Below, one piece after another: positions 36,034 through 47,607 of a stretch of DNA of 64,000 nt. A model generated the notes under the pieces. The model saw only the letters and a program-made list of their open reading frames with translations, made no database searches and was not told the origin of the DNA. Where the stretch lies: the NCBI GenBank assembly GCA_900466945.1, contig UBNV01000012.1:1-64000 (forward strand), read 5' to 3'. The stretch's first letter is position 1. Each line of letters starts with the position of its first letter. The position numbers were made by a program, and so were the translations under genes. This DNA is from Hyphomicrobiales bacterium. Its GTDB lineage: Bacteria > Pseudomonadota > Alphaproteobacteria > Rhizobiales > Rhizobiaceae.

Positions 36034-37290
36034 TCAGATGACCAGCGGATGCTCCGCGATCATCTTGGTCAGGCTGCCGTCCGCCGGGAAGAGCGGAATG
36101 AGGCAGGCCTGGAGCGCGTGATAGATGTCGCCCTTGCCGGGAAAGAGGCTATTCGCGGGCTTTCCGTCCTCGGTCAGTTCCTCGTGCCAGCCGCCGTGCT
36201 CCCGGTCGAGGCTGTTGCCCGCGATGTAGTTCCAGATCTTGCGATAGCTCTCTTCGTGGAAATCGCTTTCCTGTTGCTGGCCCAGAAAATGGGCGGCGGC
36301 GGCCCCCTCGCAGAGAGGCCACCAGAGTTTGGCGCGCTTTTCGGGGGCGTTTGCCCAGTCGAGCGTGTAGAAGAAACCGCCCTTGTCCTTGTCCCAACCG
36401 AGGGCCATGGACTGGAAGAAGAGGCCTCGCGCGGCTTCCGGCATCCAGTCGTGCTGCTTGCTGCCGAGCACCCAGAGCTGCAGCAGAAGGCGGGCCCATT
36501 CCAGCCAGTGGCCGGGCGTGGTGCCGGCCGGGCGGAACATCTCGTTCGGGTGATAGTAGGTCCTGTCGACAGTCCAGTTTTCATCGAAATGCTCGGCGAC
36601 GCGGAAGGCTTCGTCGCGGGCGCGGCGGTTGATGATCAGGTCGGCGATTTTCTCCGCCTTGGTGAGATAATGTCGCTCGCCGGTTGCCTCGAAAGCAGCC
36701 ATCAGGCTTTCGGTGAGGTGCATGTTGGAGTTCTGGCCGCGATAGCCGGGGACCGGCTGCCAGTCGGCGGAGAATTCTTCCGCGATCGCGCCGTGGCTCT
36801 CTTCCCAGAATTTCTCTTCGATTACTTGGGTAATGTCCGCGAGCATGGCGTCCGCCAGTGGGTGGCCGATGGATTTGGCCGAGGAGGCCGCGAGCAGGAC
36901 GAAGGCGTGGCCGTAGCCCTGCTTCGAGTCGTCGGCGGCACCAGTGTCGTTCGCCTGCCAGAAATAACCGCCGTTTTTCTGGTCGCGGTGACGCTCCCAG
37001 AGGTAGCGCATCCCGTGGTCGACGATATCAGCAGAGCCGGGGCGGCCGAGCAGATGGCCGATGGCAAAACAATGCACCATGCGGGCGCTGGCATGAATGC
37101 CGCGGGCGGGATTGTCGGTCGCAAGAGGCTTTCCGTCACGCGACAGGTCGTAGAAGCCGCCCTTCGGGTTGATTGCGGGGCCCTGAAAGAAATCGAAGAG
37201 ATCGTCGGCGCGGTCGAGCAGCCATTTGCGGTGATAGGGGCGGGTGCTCCAGGCCGTGGATGGGGACTGCTGCGATTGATTCTCCGACAT
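36034..37290 (-). CDS. AGE-family sugar isomerase/epimerase (mannose isomerase-like)
   Basis: 418 residues from ATG 37290 (GGGAGGAAG upstream). An alpha6/alpha6 barrel of the N-acylglucosamine 2-epimerase family: KGGFYDLSRDGKP, HASARMVHCFAIG, GYGHAFVLLAASSA, YRGQNSNMHLTESLMAA, GTTPGHWLEWARLL and REHGGWHEEL. Lengths and motifs match bacterial aldose-ketose isomerases (YihS/mannose isomerase) better than animal epimerases. It diverges from metH. Confidence 0.82.
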   Translation of the reverse strand: MSENQSQQSPSTAWSTRPYHRKWLLDRADDLFDFFQGPAINPKGGFYDLSRDGKPLATDNPARGIHASARMVHCFAIGHLLGRPGSADIVDHGMRYLWERHRDQKNGGYFWQANDTGAADDSKQGYGHAFVLLAASSAKSIGHPLADAMLADITQVIEEKFWEESHGAIAEEFSADWQPVPGYRGQNSNMHLTESLMAAFEATGERHYLTKAEKIADLIINRRARDEAFRVAEHFDENWTVDRTYYHPNEMFRPAGTTPGHWLEWARLLLQLWVLGSKQHDWMPEAARGLFFQSMALGWDKDKGGFFYTLDWANAPEKRAKLWWPLCEGAAAAHFLGQQQESDFHEESYRKIWNYIAGNSLDREHGGWHEELTEDGKPANSLFPGKGDIYHALQACLIPLFPADGSLTKMIAEHPLVI

Positions 37291-37389
37291 ATTCTTCCTC
37301 CCAGGCGGCATCGTTGCAGCTTCTATAGCCGATCACTGCCGCCGCTGTCACCGCCTGACCATTGCCATGCAAGAGAGGATCAAATGTTG

Positions 37390-37409
37390 ACATAAACATA
37401 TCTTTATGT
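37390..37409. promoter_or_regulatory. Near-perfect 20-bp palindrome in the metH promoter region
   Basis: ACATAAACATATCTTTATGT equals its own reverse complement at 18 of 20 positions. It follows and overlaps a consensus -35 hexamer TTGACA (37387-37392) and fills the spacer, so a bound repressor would block RNA polymerase. An ArsR/SahR-type or other methionine-cycle regulator is a guess. It may also act on the divergent isomerase gene. Confidence 0.55.
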
Positions 37410-37448
37410 GATTTGCTCATGTCGCTTACGCAATAGGAGAGTTCGCAG

Positions 37449-40400
37449 ATGCTCGATCAACTGTTCGGCCGTGAAGGTGCAAACCGTGACGGCTCGGAGA
37501 TCCTGAAGGCGCTGCAACGGGCGGCGCGCGAACGTATCCTGATCCTCGACGGTGCTATGGGCACGGAAATCCAGGGGCTCGGGCTGACGGAAGACGATTT
37601 TCGCGGCGAGCGTTTCCTCGGTTGTGCCTGCCATCAGCAGGGCAATAACGACCTGCTGATCCTCACCCAGCCGCATGCCATCGAGGATATCCATTTCCGC
37701 TATGCGATGGCGGGGGCGGATATTCTCGAAACCAATACCTTCTCCTCGACCCGCATTGCGCAGGCCGATTACGAGATGGAAGGGGCTGTCTATGACCTCA
37801 ACCGCCATGGCGCGGAACTCGTCCGCCGGGCGGCGTGGCGGGCGGAGCGCGAGGATGGCAAGCGGCGCTTCGTCGCCGGTGCCATCGGGCCGACCAACCG
37901 CACGGCCTCAATCTCGCCCGATGTCAACAATCCCGGCTACCGCGCTGTCTCCTTCGACGATTTGCGTGCCGCCTATGGCGAGCAGATCGACGGGCTGATC
38001 GATGGCGGCGCCGATCTCATCCTGATCGAGACGATCTTTGATACGCTGAATGCCAAGGCGGCGATCTTTGCCTGCGAGGAGCGCTTTCTCGCCAAGGGCA
38101 TCCGCTTGCCTCTGATGATTTCAGGGACCATCACCGACCTCTCAGGCCGCACCCTGTCCGGCCAGACGCCGACGGCCTTCTGGAACTCAGTGCGCCATGC
38201 CAAGCCCTTTGCGGTGGGCCTCAATTGCGCGCTCGGGGCAGACGCCATGCGGCCGCATCTTCAGGAATTGTCCGGTGTCGCCGATACATTTACCTCGGCC
38301 TATCCGAATGCCGGCCTGCCGAACGAATTCGGCCGCTATGACCAGAGCCCTGAAGAGATGGCAGAGCTCGTTGCCGGTTTTGCCGAGGAGGGGATCGTCA
38401 ATGTGGTCGGCGGCTGCTGCGGTTCGACGCCCGCGCATATCGCGGCCATTGCCGAGGCCGTGAAGGGCAGGGTGCCGCGCGCGCCCGCCGAACACCGGCC
38501 CTTCATGTCGCTGTCGGGTCTCGAGCCATTCGAGCTGACCAAGGACATTCCCTTCGTCAATGTCGGCGAGCGGACCAATGTCACGGGCTCGGCCAAGTTC
38601 CGCAAGCTGATCACTGCCGGCGACTTTACGGCGGCCCTCGTGGTTGCCCGCGACCAGGTGGAGAACGGCGCGCAGATCATCGATATCAACATGGACGAGG
38701 GCCTGATCGATTCGGAAAAGGCGATGGTCGAGTTCCTCAACCTGATCGCGGCCGAGCCTGATATCGCCCGCGTGCCCGTGATGATCGATAGCTCCAAGTT
38801 TCCGATCATCGAGGCGGGGCTGAAATGCGTGCAGGGCAAGGCGGTGGTGAATTCCATCTCGCTGAAGGAGGGCGAGGAGAATTTCGTCGCCCAGGGCAAG
38901 CTGATCCGCAATTATGGCGCTGCCGTCGTCGTCATGGCCTTTGACGAGAAGGGCCAGGCCGACACTTATGATCGCAAGGTCGAGATCTGCCGGCGGGCCT
39001 ACAAGATCCTGACCGAAGAGGCGGGCTTTGCGCCCGAGGATATCATCTTCGATCCGAATGTCTTTGCGGTCGCGACGGGCATTGAGGAGCACGACAATTA
39101 CGGCGTCGACTTCATCGAGGCGACGCGGACTATCCGGCAGGAAATGCCGCTGGTGCATATTTCGGGCGGGGTCTCGAACCTCTCCTTCTCCTTCCGCGGC
39201 AACGAGCCAGTGCGGGAAGCCATGCATGCGGTCTTCCTCTACCACGCCATTCAGGCGGGTATGGATATGGGCATCGTCAATGCGGGGCAGCTCGCGGTCT
39301 ATGAAAGCATCGACAAGGATCTGCGCGAGGCCTGCGAAGACGTGGTGCTCAACCGTCGCCGCGACGGGACCGAGCGGCTGCTGGAGATCGCCGAGCGTTA
39401 TCGCGGCACCGGCGAAGCCAAGGCCCGCACTCAGGACATGACGTGGCGCGAATGGCCGGTCGAAAAGCGGCTCGAGCATGCGCTGGTCAACGGCATCACC
39501 GAATTCATCGAGATCGATACGGAAGAGGCGAGGCTTAGGGCGGATCGCCCACTGCATGTGATCGAAGGGCCGCTGATGGCCGGCATGAATGTCGTCGGCG
39601 ATCTCTTCGGCGCCGGCAAGATGTTCCTGCCGCAGGTGGTGAAATCGGCGCGTGTGATGAAGCAGGCGGTAGCGGTTCTGCTTCCCTACATGGAGGAAGA
39701 GAAACGGCTGAACGGCGGCACCGGCGAGCGCCAGGCGGCGGGCAAGGTGCTGATGGCGACGGTGAAGGGCGATGTGCATGACATCGGCAAGAACATCGTC
39801 GGCGTCGTTCTCGCATGCAACAATTACGAGATCATCGATCTTGGCGTCATGGTGCCGGCGACCAAGATCCTCGAAGTGGCGAAAGCGGAAAATGTCGATG
39901 TCATCGGTCTTTCGGGCCTGATCACGCCCTCGCTCGACGAGATGGTGCATGTCGCCTCCGAAATGCAGCGGCAGGGCTTCAATATACCGCTCCTGATCGG
40001 CGGGGCGACGACGAGCCGGGTGCATACGGCGGTAAAGATCCATCCGCAGTACAAGGCGGGGCAGGCGATCTATGTCACCGATGCCAGCCGCGCGGTCGGC
40101 GTGGTCTCGGCTCTGCTCGCAGAAGATGGCAACGAGACCTATGTCGATGGCATCAAGGGCGAATATGCCAAGGTGGCCGAGGCCCATGCGCGGGCGGAAG
40201 CCGAAAAGCAGCGCCAGCCGCTGGCATCGGCCCGGGACAATGCCATCAAGCTCGACTGGAGCGCCTACAAGCCGACCAAGCCGAGCTTCACCGGTACGAA
40301 GGTGTTCGAGACCTATGATCTGGCGGAACTTGCCCGCTATATCGACTGGACGCCCTTCTTTCAGACCTGGGAGTTGAAGGGCCGCTATCCCGCCATCCTC

Positions 40401-41204
40401 GAAGACGAGAAGCAGGGCGAGGCGGCGCGGCAGTTGTTTGCCGATGCGCAGGCGATGCTCAAGAAGATCATTGCGGAAAACTGGTTCCGTCCCCGTGCTG
40501 TCATCGGGTTCTGGCCGGCCAATGCTGTTGGAGACGATATCCGGCTGTTCACGGATGACAGTCGCGCAGAGGAGCTCGCAACCTTCTTCACGTTGCGTCA
40601 GCAGATCGCCAAGCGCGAGGGCAGGGCCAATGTCGCGCTCAGCGATTTCGTCGCACCTCTGGAGACCGGCGTTCCTGATTATGTCGGCGGCTTCGTGGTG
40701 ACCGCTGGTATCGAGGAAGTCGCGATCGCAGAACGCTTCGAGCGGGCGAATGACGATTATTCCTCGATCCTGGTCAAGGCTTTGGCCGACCGCTTCGCCG
40801 AGGCCTTTGCCGAGCGCATGCATGAACGCGTGCGCCGTGAGTTCTGGGGTTATGCTCCGGATGAGGCCTTCACGCCCGAGGAACTGATCTCGGAAACCTA
40901 TGCCGGCATCCGGCCAGCCCCCGGCTATCCGGCGCAGCCCGACCATACGGAAAAGGTGACGCTGTTCTCGCTGCTCGATGCGACGGCTGCCACCGGCGTG
41001 ACCCTGACGGAGAGCTATGCCATGTGGCCGGGCTCTTCCGTGTCTGGTCTCTATATCGGCCATCCCGACAGCTACTATTTCGGCGTTGCCAAGGTCGAGC
41101 GGGATCAGGTCGAAGACTATGCAGCGCGTAAGGGCATGGATGTGCGCGAGGTCGAGCGCTGGCTTGGGCCGGTGTTGAATTATGTGCCGAAGGCGGCGGA
41201 GTAA
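37449..41204 (+). CDS. metH: Cobalamin-dependent methionine synthase
   Basis: 1251 residues, the full four-module enzyme. Homocysteine domain (about 20-350) with zinc cysteines in GLNCALG and GGCCGS; pterin domain (about 365-630) starting [17 protein letters not shown]12-cap and Rossmann part with the cobalt-ligand histidine in GDVHDIGKN (about residue 776); C-terminal SAM-activation domain with [12 protein letters not shown] and [10 protein letters not shown]. It makes methionine from homocysteine and methyl-THF. The start has AGGAGA upstream. It is followed by an intergenic repeat. Confidence 0.98.
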   Translation: MLDQLFGREGANRDGSEILKALQRAARERILILDGAMGTEIQGLGLTEDDFRGERFLGCACHQQGNNDLLILTQPHAIEDIHFRYAMAGADILETNTFSSTRIAQADYEMEGAVYDLNRHGAELVRRAAWRAEREDGKRRFVAGAIGPTNRTASISPDVNNPGYRAVSFDDLRAAYGEQIDGLIDGGADLILIETIFDTLNAKAAIFACEERFLAKGIRLPLMISGTITDLSGRTLSGQTPTAFWNSVRHAKPFAVGLNCALGADAMRPHLQELSGVADTFTSAYPNAGLPNEFGRYDQSPEEMAELVAGFAEEGIVNVVGGCCGSTPAHIAAIAEAVKGRVPRAPAEHRPFMSLSGLEPFELTKDIPFVNVGERTNVTGSAKFRKLITAGDFTAALVVARDQVENGAQIIDINMDEGLIDSEKAMVEFLNLIAAEPDIARVPVMIDSSKFPIIEAGLKCVQGKAVVNSISLKEGEENFVAQGKLIRNYGAAVVVMAFDEKGQADTYDRKVEICRRAYKILTEEAGFAPEDIIFDPNVFAVATGIEEHDNYGVDFIEATRTIRQEMPLVHISGGVSNLSFSFRGNEPVREAMHAVFLYHAIQAGMDMGIVNAGQLAVYESIDKDLREACEDVVLNRRRDGTERLLEIAERYRGTGEAKARTQDMTWREWPVEKRLEHALVNGITEFIEIDTEEARLRADRPLHVIEGPLMAGMNVVGDLFGAGKMFLPQVVKSARVMKQAVAVLLPYMEEEKRLNGGTGERQAAGKVLMATVKGDVHDIGKNIVGVVLACNNYEIIDLGVMVPATKILEVAKAENVDVIGLSGLITPSLDEMVHVASEMQRQGFNIPLLIGGATTSRVHTAVKIHPQYKAGQAIYVTDASRAVGVVSALLAEDGNETYVDGIKGEYAKVAEAHARAEAEKQRQPLASARDNAIKLDWSAYKPTKPSFTGTKVFETYDLAELARYIDWTPFFQTWELKGRYPAILEDEKQGEAARQLFADAQAMLKKIIAENWFRPRAVIGFWPANAVGDDIRLFTDDSRAEELATFFTLRQQIAKREGRANVALSDFVAPLETGVPDYVGGFVVTAGIEEVAIAERFERANDDYSSILVKALADRFAEAFAERMHERVRREFWGYAPDEAFTPEELISETYAGIRPAPGYPAQPDHTEKVTLFSLLDATAATGVTLTESYAMWPGSSVSGLYIGHPDSYYFGVAKVERDQVEDYAARKGMDVREVERWLGPVLNYVPKAAE

Positions 41205-41242
41205 GGCTCGCGCGTTCGTGTCGGCAATTGCTTCTCACCTGA

Positions 41243-41317
41243 CCCCTTCCCCGCTCGCGGGGAAAGGGGACTGGCCACATTGCGGTTTCCTCCTTCTCCC
41301 CGCCTGCGGGGAGAAGG
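41243..41317. repeat. Pair of GC-rich intergenic palindromes (rhizobial mosaic-type repeat)
   Basis: CCCCTTCCCCGC-TC-GCGGGGAAAGGGG (41243-41269) and CCTTCTCCCCGC-CT-GCGGGGAGAAGG (41292-41317) are two related hairpins about 22 bases apart. Such sequences are common between genes of Rhizobium, Agrobacterium and Brucella (RIME/Bru-RS class). One may also end metH transcription. Confidence 0.7.
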
Positions 41318-41453
41318 TGCCGGCAAGCGGGTCAGGGGGCGTCTGAGGCGGCGAGCGGTGGACCCTCGTCGGAAGCTGACCTACTGCACAAACTCGCTCA
41401 CAAACCGATTCCGAATTCGGCGATAAGTTATTGAGGCAGATTCTTAATTGCCT

Positions 41454-42323
41454 TCATGCCTCAAGCCTCAGCAGGATCGCCGTTGTGTCGTCGCTCTGCT
41501 TGTACCGCGGATATTTCAGCCCATCCGGATCGATTTCACGCTCCAGGTGGCGCAGTTCCGAGACCAGCGACTTCAGTCCGGCCGTCGCGGCGCGCTGGAT
41601 CAGCGTGGCAGGGTCGTAGAGCTTGTAGAGCGCGACGAGGTCGGCGAGGCCATCGGAGCAGAGGAGGGCGGTGGCGCCGCCGCCATGGACGGGCACGTCG
41701 ACCATAGCGAGGTGATCGGCGGCTTCCGGCACGACACCGAAAGTCCATGTGCTACCAGCTTCGGTGTTCTGCAGCGCGCGACCACGACGGAGGTCTTCGA
41801 GCGTTTCCGGATCGTCATTGGCGACGCCGGCCGCACCGATGCCACCAACGCGGGCGATGTGCTGGGCGGCCCGATGCTGTTCCCATTCGTAAGCGCCAGG
41901 GATGGGGATGACGATATCGGACTGGCCGTCGTCATGCAGGATGTACATGCAGCTGTCCCCAAGGCCGAACCAGCGGAAGCCGGCTCCGGTTGTCTGCAGA
42001 ACAGTCAGGCTGCAGAGCGGCCAAGCATAGCGCGGTTGATCGCCGGCCGTTGCAAGGAAGGCGGCGCGCGCCTCCTCGGAGACCTTTCGCAGCACCGTCT
42101 TCGGATCGGCGTTACTGTGAAGCCGTTGCTCGAAACGGATGGCTGCGAACTCTGCAATCCAGGCAGCATCCGAGCCGTAGCTTTCCATGAATTGCCGCTC
42201 GCCGAGGCCGGTTGCGCCGTCAATGACGAAGGCTGCATCTCTGTTATAGCCGAGCCTGTCCTCGTTCGGGCGGCCGGGCTTTCCGGGATCCGAGATCGTG
42301 TCGATAATGGAAATCTGTGGCAT
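41454..42323 (-). CDS. PP2C-family serine/threonine phosphatase
   Basis: 289 residues with the PP2C metal motifs: NEDRLGY and FVIDGATGLGE near the start, GLGDSCMYIL in the middle, LLCSDGLADLV and the final QSDDTTAILLRL. It is a cytosolic phosphatase with unknown substrate. The gene is alone between the metH repeat and the PotD-like gene. Confidence 0.85.
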   Translation of the reverse strand: MPQISIIDTISDPGKPGRPNEDRLGYNRDAAFVIDGATGLGERQFMESYGSDAAWIAEFAAIRFEQRLHSNADPKTVLRKVSEEARAAFLATAGDQPRYAWPLCSLTVLQTTGAGFRWFGLGDSCMYILHDDGQSDIVIPIPGAYEWEQHRAAQHIARVGGIGAAGVANDDPETLEDLRRGRALQNTEAGSTWTFGVVPEAADHLAMVDVPVHGGGATALLCSDGLADLVALYKLYDPATLIQRAATAGLKSLVSELRHLEREIDPDGLKYPRYKQSDDTTAILLRLEA

Positions 42324-42396
42324 GAGAACCCCGTGCTGGAACGCGGCGCCGGGTCTCGCCGACGCTTTGCGTGCCTAGCATGTCGAAGAGGACGCG

Positions 42397-43554
42397 TCAG
42401 CCGCGGGCGGCGCGAAAGCGGTTCATGATTTCGGCGCGCGTCGGATCGGTCATCACGATTGCCAGGCCGAATTCGAGGGGAGTCAGTTTCGCCTCGTCCG
42501 GATAGCTGATCGTGCTCGCGAGGATCTCCTCCGGCAGAAGCGCGCGGACGCGGCTGTCGGTCGCGGTTCCCCCATGGATCAGGTGCTCCCGGGCCGCGAT
42601 CTCCGGATGCAGCAGGTGGTTGATCAAGGCGTGAGCCGCAGGCTTGTTGTGGGCTGCTGCCGGGACCGCATAATAATCCGTCCAGATCTCACCGCCATCA
42701 GTTGCGATGTCGAAGGCGATCTCCGGAACGTCGCGATGCATCTGCGCTGCATCATTGCTCCAGCACATGGTCAGCCAGGCTTCACCTGTACGCATCGCCG
42801 GCTGGTAATCGCTGTCGATGGACAGGAGATGCGGTCTGGTCTGCATGAGGAGTTCGCCCGCCTGCTCCAATTCGGTCGGTTCAAGAGAATTGAAGCCGTA
42901 GCCGAGTGCAACCAGGGCGCCGCCGATCGCCGTCAGCTGGTAGTCGTGGATGATGGTCCTGCCCGAGGCATGGGTCATCGCGCTGTCGAAAAAACCTCGC
43001 CAGCTTTTGACGGGGTCGAGGTGCTGCGTGTTGTAGGCGATGCCTGTGGTGCCGGAATTCTTCGGCACGGCGTAGATCGCGCCCGCCTTAACGCCCGGTT
43101 TCAGGAAGCGGTCTGCATGGGCGTTGAGGTCAAAGTTCGGCAAACGGCGCAGGTCGAGAGGTTCCAGCATATCTCTGCGGAAATAAGGGGCAATCGCATA
43201 TTGGGTCGGGACTATGATGTCCCAGGCTCGGCCTCTTTCCAGAGCCTGCATCGTGCCTTCGTTGGAGCCGATGATAGACACATCAACCTCGACGCCGTAA
43301 CGCGCGGTGAAATCCTCAAAAGTTTGCGGATCGTGATAGTTCGGCCATGTTGCGAGCGTCACGCGCTTGCCGAGCGGCGAGCCTTCCGACGTCGCAACAC
43401 TCGTACGCCTGGTGCCGCCGATCATAAGGGCTGCAGCACCGAGGCCGGTCACGGCGAGGAAATGCCGACGGCTGACAGAACCACGCTTCAGCCGCATGAA
43501 CTCGGTCATCAGGCCTTCGGCGTCGATGTCAGTTGATTTCGTCTGCTTGACCAT
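42397..43554 (-). CDS. PotD-like extracellular solute-binding protein (polyamine-type)
   Basis: 385 residues from ATG 43554. A twin-arginine signal (SRRHFLAVTGLGAAAL, about residues 28-43) precedes a family-1-type binding fold: LATWPNYHDPQTFEDFTARYGVEVDV is close to PotD/PotF starts. It lacks its own permease and ATPase here and lies 100 bases downstream of the zinc dehydrogenase gene on the same strand. The nearby ABC operon (44774-48711) could serve it, or it may be a second receptor. A polyamine or amino alcohol is the likeliest ligand class. Confidence 0.75.
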   Translation of the reverse strand: MVKQTKSTDIDAEGLMTEFMRLKRGSVSRRHFLAVTGLGAAALMIGGTRRTSVATSEGSPLGKRVTLATWPNYHDPQTFEDFTARYGVEVDVSIIGSNEGTMQALERGRAWDIIVPTQYAIAPYFRRDMLEPLDLRRLPNFDLNAHADRFLKPGVKAGAIYAVPKNSGTTGIAYNTQHLDPVKSWRGFFDSAMTHASGRTIIHDYQLTAIGGALVALGYGFNSLEPTELEQAGELLMQTRPHLLSIDSDYQPAMRTGEAWLTMCWSNDAAQMHRDVPEIAFDIATDGGEIWTDYYAVPAAAHNKPAAHALINHLLHPEIAAREHLIHGGTATDSRVRALLPEEILASTISYPDEAKLTPLEFGLAIVMTDPTRAEIMNRFRAARG

Positions 43555-43654
43555 GGCCGCTCTCGATCCGTTGCCGGTTTCGTGCAGCCGCATTTCAGCA
43601 CAAACGAGTTAACGCTATCACACCCTAAGATGAATCCTGCATACCTGTGGGCGT

Positions 43655-44698
43655 TCAGATCATCCGGTCGATAATGCTGATGCCGTTTTCGCGGAAGCTG
43701 TCCATGGTGGCCAGCGCGGGAGCCGAGTCAGACAGCGTGATGCGTCGGCCGATGAGGTGTTCGGGTGAGAGCTTGCCGGAGAGGATCATGCGCATCATGG
43801 CGTCGTAGCGCCAGGATTGCATGCCGTGGCTGCCATAGATCTCAAGCTCGTGGGCAATGACGCGCGCCATCGGGATCGCGGGCGTGGCGTGATCGGCGAG
43901 CATCAGGCCGACCTGCACGTGGCGGCCGCGACGGCGCAGATTGAGGATCGAATTGCAGCATGTTTGCGGATGGCCAAGTGCATCAACAGAGACATGGGCA
44001 CCACCGCCCGTCACCTCGCGCACGGCTTCCGATACTTCCGCGACCGCGCGGCTGTCGATGGTGACCGATGCGCCGAGCGCCTTTGCGAGCGCCAGCTTTT
44101 CCTCGGCGATGTCGATGGCGACGACATTGGCGCCGAGGGCCGCGCCGATCATGATGGCCGAGAGGCCGACGCCGCCGCAGCCGTGGACCGCCAGCCATTC
44201 GCCGCCCTGCAGGCGCCCCTGGTCGACCACAGCGCGGAAGGAGGTGGCAAAGCGGCAGCCGAGGCTGGCGGCCGTCTCGTAGCTGATCTCGTCCGGCAGG
44301 TGCACGAGGTTCTGGTCGGCATAGTCAATCGCGACATATTCGGCGAAGGAACCCCAATGGGTGAAGCCGGGCTGGAACTGTTCCTCGCAGACCTGCTGGT
44401 TGCCGGAGCGGCATTCCATGCAATGGCCACAGCCGGAGACGAAGGGCACGGTCACTCGGTCGCCGACCTTGAAGCGGCGGACATCGCGGCCGACGGCGGC
44501 GATCGTGCCGGCTAGCTCATGGCCGGGCACATGGGGAAGGCGGATATCCGGATCATGACCCATCCAGCCGTGCCAGTCGCTGCGGCAGAGGCCCGTTGCC
44601 TTCACCGAGACAACGACCCCGGAATTCGTCGGGGTCGGATCGGGCAGGGTCCGGATCTCCGGTGCTGCTCCAAACTGCTCGTAATACATGGCACGCAT
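43655..44698 (-). CDS. Zinc-dependent alcohol dehydrogenase (MDR family)
   Basis: 347 residues from ATG 44698, with GGGAG eight bases upstream. Catalytic zinc ligands in [11 protein letters not shown] and VPGHELAG, structural zinc cysteines in [15 protein letters not shown], and NAD site [19 protein letters not shown]. It is downstream of the ABC importer on the same strand, after a hairpin, and may oxidise an imported alcohol. Substrate unknown. Confidence 0.88.
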   Translation of the reverse strand: MRAMYYEQFGAAPEIRTLPDPTPTNSGVVVSVKATGLCRSDWHGWMGHDPDIRLPHVPGHELAGTIAAVGRDVRRFKVGDRVTVPFVSGCGHCMECRSGNQQVCEEQFQPGFTHWGSFAEYVAIDYADQNLVHLPDEISYETAASLGCRFATSFRAVVDQGRLQGGEWLAVHGCGGVGLSAIMIGAALGANVVAIDIAEEKLALAKALGASVTIDSRAVAEVSEAVREVTGGGAHVSVDALGHPQTCCNSILNLRRRGRHVQVGLMLADHATPAIPMARVIAHELEIYGSHGMQSWRYDAMMRMILSGKLSPEHLIGRRITLSDSAPALATMDSFRENGISIIDRMI

Positions 44699-44716
44699 GA
44701 GCTTGCTCCCGATACC

Positions 44717-44744
44717 TGAATGCCGCCCAGAGAGGCGGCATTCA
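44717..44744. other. Hairpin between ABC ATPase and zinc dehydrogenase genes
   Basis: TGAATGCCGCC and GGCGGCATTCA form an 11-pair stem with a six-base loop. No T-run follows on the minus strand, so it is more likely an mRNA processing or stabilising element than a terminator. Confidence 0.6.
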
Positions 44745-44773
44745 GACACTCATTCTATCCGTCGTGGTTTGCC

Positions 44774-45826
<1,053 letters not shown>

Positions 45827-45838
45827 AAAAAGAATTCC

Positions 45839-46621
45839 TCAGGCCTGGCGGGGGGCTGTTTTCTGGAGGCGGGAAACGAGCTGCATCAGGCCGAGGCATG
45901 CCCAGGTGATGCCGAAGGCGATCACGGCAAGGGCTGCCGGCTCATAGGCGCGGTTGGCACCGAGCAGCTGCATGTAGGGACCGAAGGCCGGCTTGTTCAG
46001 AAGGGCGGCCATGGTGAACTCGCCCATGACGATGGCGAAGGTCACGAAGGCGCCCGACATGACGGCGACCGAGACGTTCGGCAGGATGATCCGGCCGATG
46101 ATCGTGGCCCAGCCGGCACCGAGGCTTTGCGCCGCTTCCGTCAGCGTTGTCACGTCGATCGTTCTCAAACCCGTGTCGACCGCGCGGTACATGTAGGGCA
46201 GGCCGAGTGTCGCATAGCCAAACATCAGGAGCATGTTCGTGCCGGCGGAGGAGCCCGTCAGCGGTAGCCAGCTCGACGTGTTGTAGAGGCGGATATAGCC
46301 GAACACCACGACGATGGCCGGGATGACGAGCGGCAACAGTGTGATGAACTCGATGTAGGGGCGAAGGCCCGGCAATTTGAGGCGCACCCAATAGGCCGTC
46401 GGCACGATCAGGAAGACCCCGAAAACGATGGTTGTCAGCGCCATAGTCACCGAATAGCTGAACGTCTCCTGAAACCGCGGATCTGCCAGGACCTTGGCAT
46501 AGGCGTCGAAGGAATACTCGCCGCGGCGCATCTTGAGCGAGAAATTCGTCATGCCGATCAAAGGCAGGATGAAGTAGAGGAGGCCGAAGATCAGCGCGGC
46601 CCAAGCCCAGAAACGTTTCAT
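45839..46621 (-). CDS. ABC transporter permease (PotC-like)
   Basis: 260 residues from ATG 46621, which overlaps the upstream permease stop (ATGA); a longer frame upstream is unsupported. Six membrane helices and the EAA motif LTEAAQSLGAGWATIIGRII. Second permease of the importer. Confidence 0.9.
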   Translation of the reverse strand: MKRFWAWAALIFGLLYFILPLIGMTNFSLKMRRGEYSFDAYAKVLADPRFQETFSYSVTMALTTIVFGVFLIVPTAYWVRLKLPGLRPYIEFITLLPLVIPAIVVVFGYIRLYNTSSWLPLTGSSAGTNMLLMFGYATLGLPYMYRAVDTGLRTIDVTTLTEAAQSLGAGWATIIGRIILPNVSVAVMSGAFVTFAIVMGEFTMAALLNKPAFGPYMQLLGANRAYEPAALAVIAFGITWACLGLMQLVSRLQKTAPRQA

Positions 46622-47508
46622 TTCATCCACCTTTCGCTGCGGGCGCGCATCCAGATGTAAAGACCATTGGCAAGCCCGGTCACGACGATCATGCCGAACG
46701 CAAGCGCGTAGCCGAGGTGGGGATCCCCGAGCACGTCGCCGCGGATCTGGGCGAAGAGCAGGATTGGCACAATATTGAGCGAGGAACCGGTGAGGGCGAT
46801 CGCGGTTGCGACAGCGCCGAAGGCGTTTGCGAAGAGCAGGGCGATTGTGCCGAGGATGGACGGCAACAGGATTGGGAAGGCGACGAGGCGCCAGTACTGC
46901 GTGTTGGTCGCGCCGAGGATCGAGGCTGCCTCCCGCCATTCACGCTTCAGACCATCGAGCGCCGGCGTGATGATCAGCACCATCAGCGGGATCTGGAAGA
47001 AAAGATAGGTGACCGTCAGGCCCCAGAAGGACAGGAGGTTGAAGCCGAGCAGGCGAAGATCGATGCCGATCTGCGTCTTCAGGAAGACCGTCAGCATGCC
47101 GACCGGGCCAAGGGTGGCGAGGAAGGCGAAGGCGAGGGGAACGCCGGCAAAGTTGGAGGCGACGCCGGAAAAGGTGAGGAGTGGTCCACGGATCCATTGC
47201 GGCAATCCGCCGAGGACGACGGCTGCTGCGACGCCAAAGCCGATCAGGCAGCCGAGAAGCGCCGAGGCAAGGCTGATCTTGATGGAGATCCAGTAGGCCG
47301 CCATGATCGAGGGCGTGAAGAGCCCGGCGATATTGGCGAGCGTGAAGGAGCCGTCCGGACGCTGAAAAGCGCCGATGACGATCTTCATGGTGGGCATGAT
47401 CAGGAAGAGAATCACGAAAGCGGCAAAGGGCAGGACACCCAGCCAGTGAAGAGGTAATCTCGTTCTTGGCCGCACGTGCGGGCCAGGGCTCACATTCTCG
47501 GTCGACAT
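46618..47508 (-). CDS. ABC transporter permease (PotB-like)
   Basis: 296 residues with about six or seven membrane helices and the EAA loop REAASILGATNTQYWRLVAF. The N-terminal tail is basic and cytoplasmic. It is read first after the binding-protein gene, from which a long hairpin separates it. Confidence 0.9.
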   Translation of the reverse strand: MSTENVSPGPHVRPRTRLPLHWLGVLPFAAFVILFLIMPTMKIVIGAFQRPDGSFTLANIAGLFTPSIMAAYWISIKISLASALLGCLIGFGVAAAVVLGGLPQWIRGPLLTFSGVASNFAGVPLAFAFLATLGPVGMLTVFLKTQIGIDLRLLGFNLLSFWGLTVTYLFFQIPLMVLIITPALDGLKREWREAASILGATNTQYWRLVAFPILLPSILGTIALLFANAFGAVATAIALTGSSLNIVPILLFAQIRGDVLGDPHLGYALAFGMIVVTGLANGLYIWMRARSERWMK

Positions 47509-47558
47509 TCCGTCTGCCCCTCTGTCCGTGTCGGCACGGATCTTCTTAAAATGAAGGT

Positions 47559-47591
47559 GCCGCCCCGACCTTTTTAAAAGACCGGGGCGGC
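47559..47591 (-). other. Intercistronic hairpin after the ABC binding-protein gene
   Basis: GCCGCCCCG ... CGGGGCGGC with an AT-rich inner part (TTTTTAAAAG) makes a stem of about 15 pairs. Such hairpins after binding-protein genes usually protect the upstream mRNA and lower permease expression. Confidence 0.7.
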
Positions 47592-47607
47592 TCCTCGAGA
47601 TCAGGTC

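Noticed and set aside
36049..37395. A 448-codon plus-strand frame over the AGE-family isomerase
   Set aside because: Valine/glycine/alanine-rich shadow of a clearly recognisable minus-strand enzyme.
38187..41063. A 958-codon open frame antisense to metH
   Set aside because: It mirrors metH on the opposite strand at high GC, has no domain pattern, and the metH frame is unquestionable.
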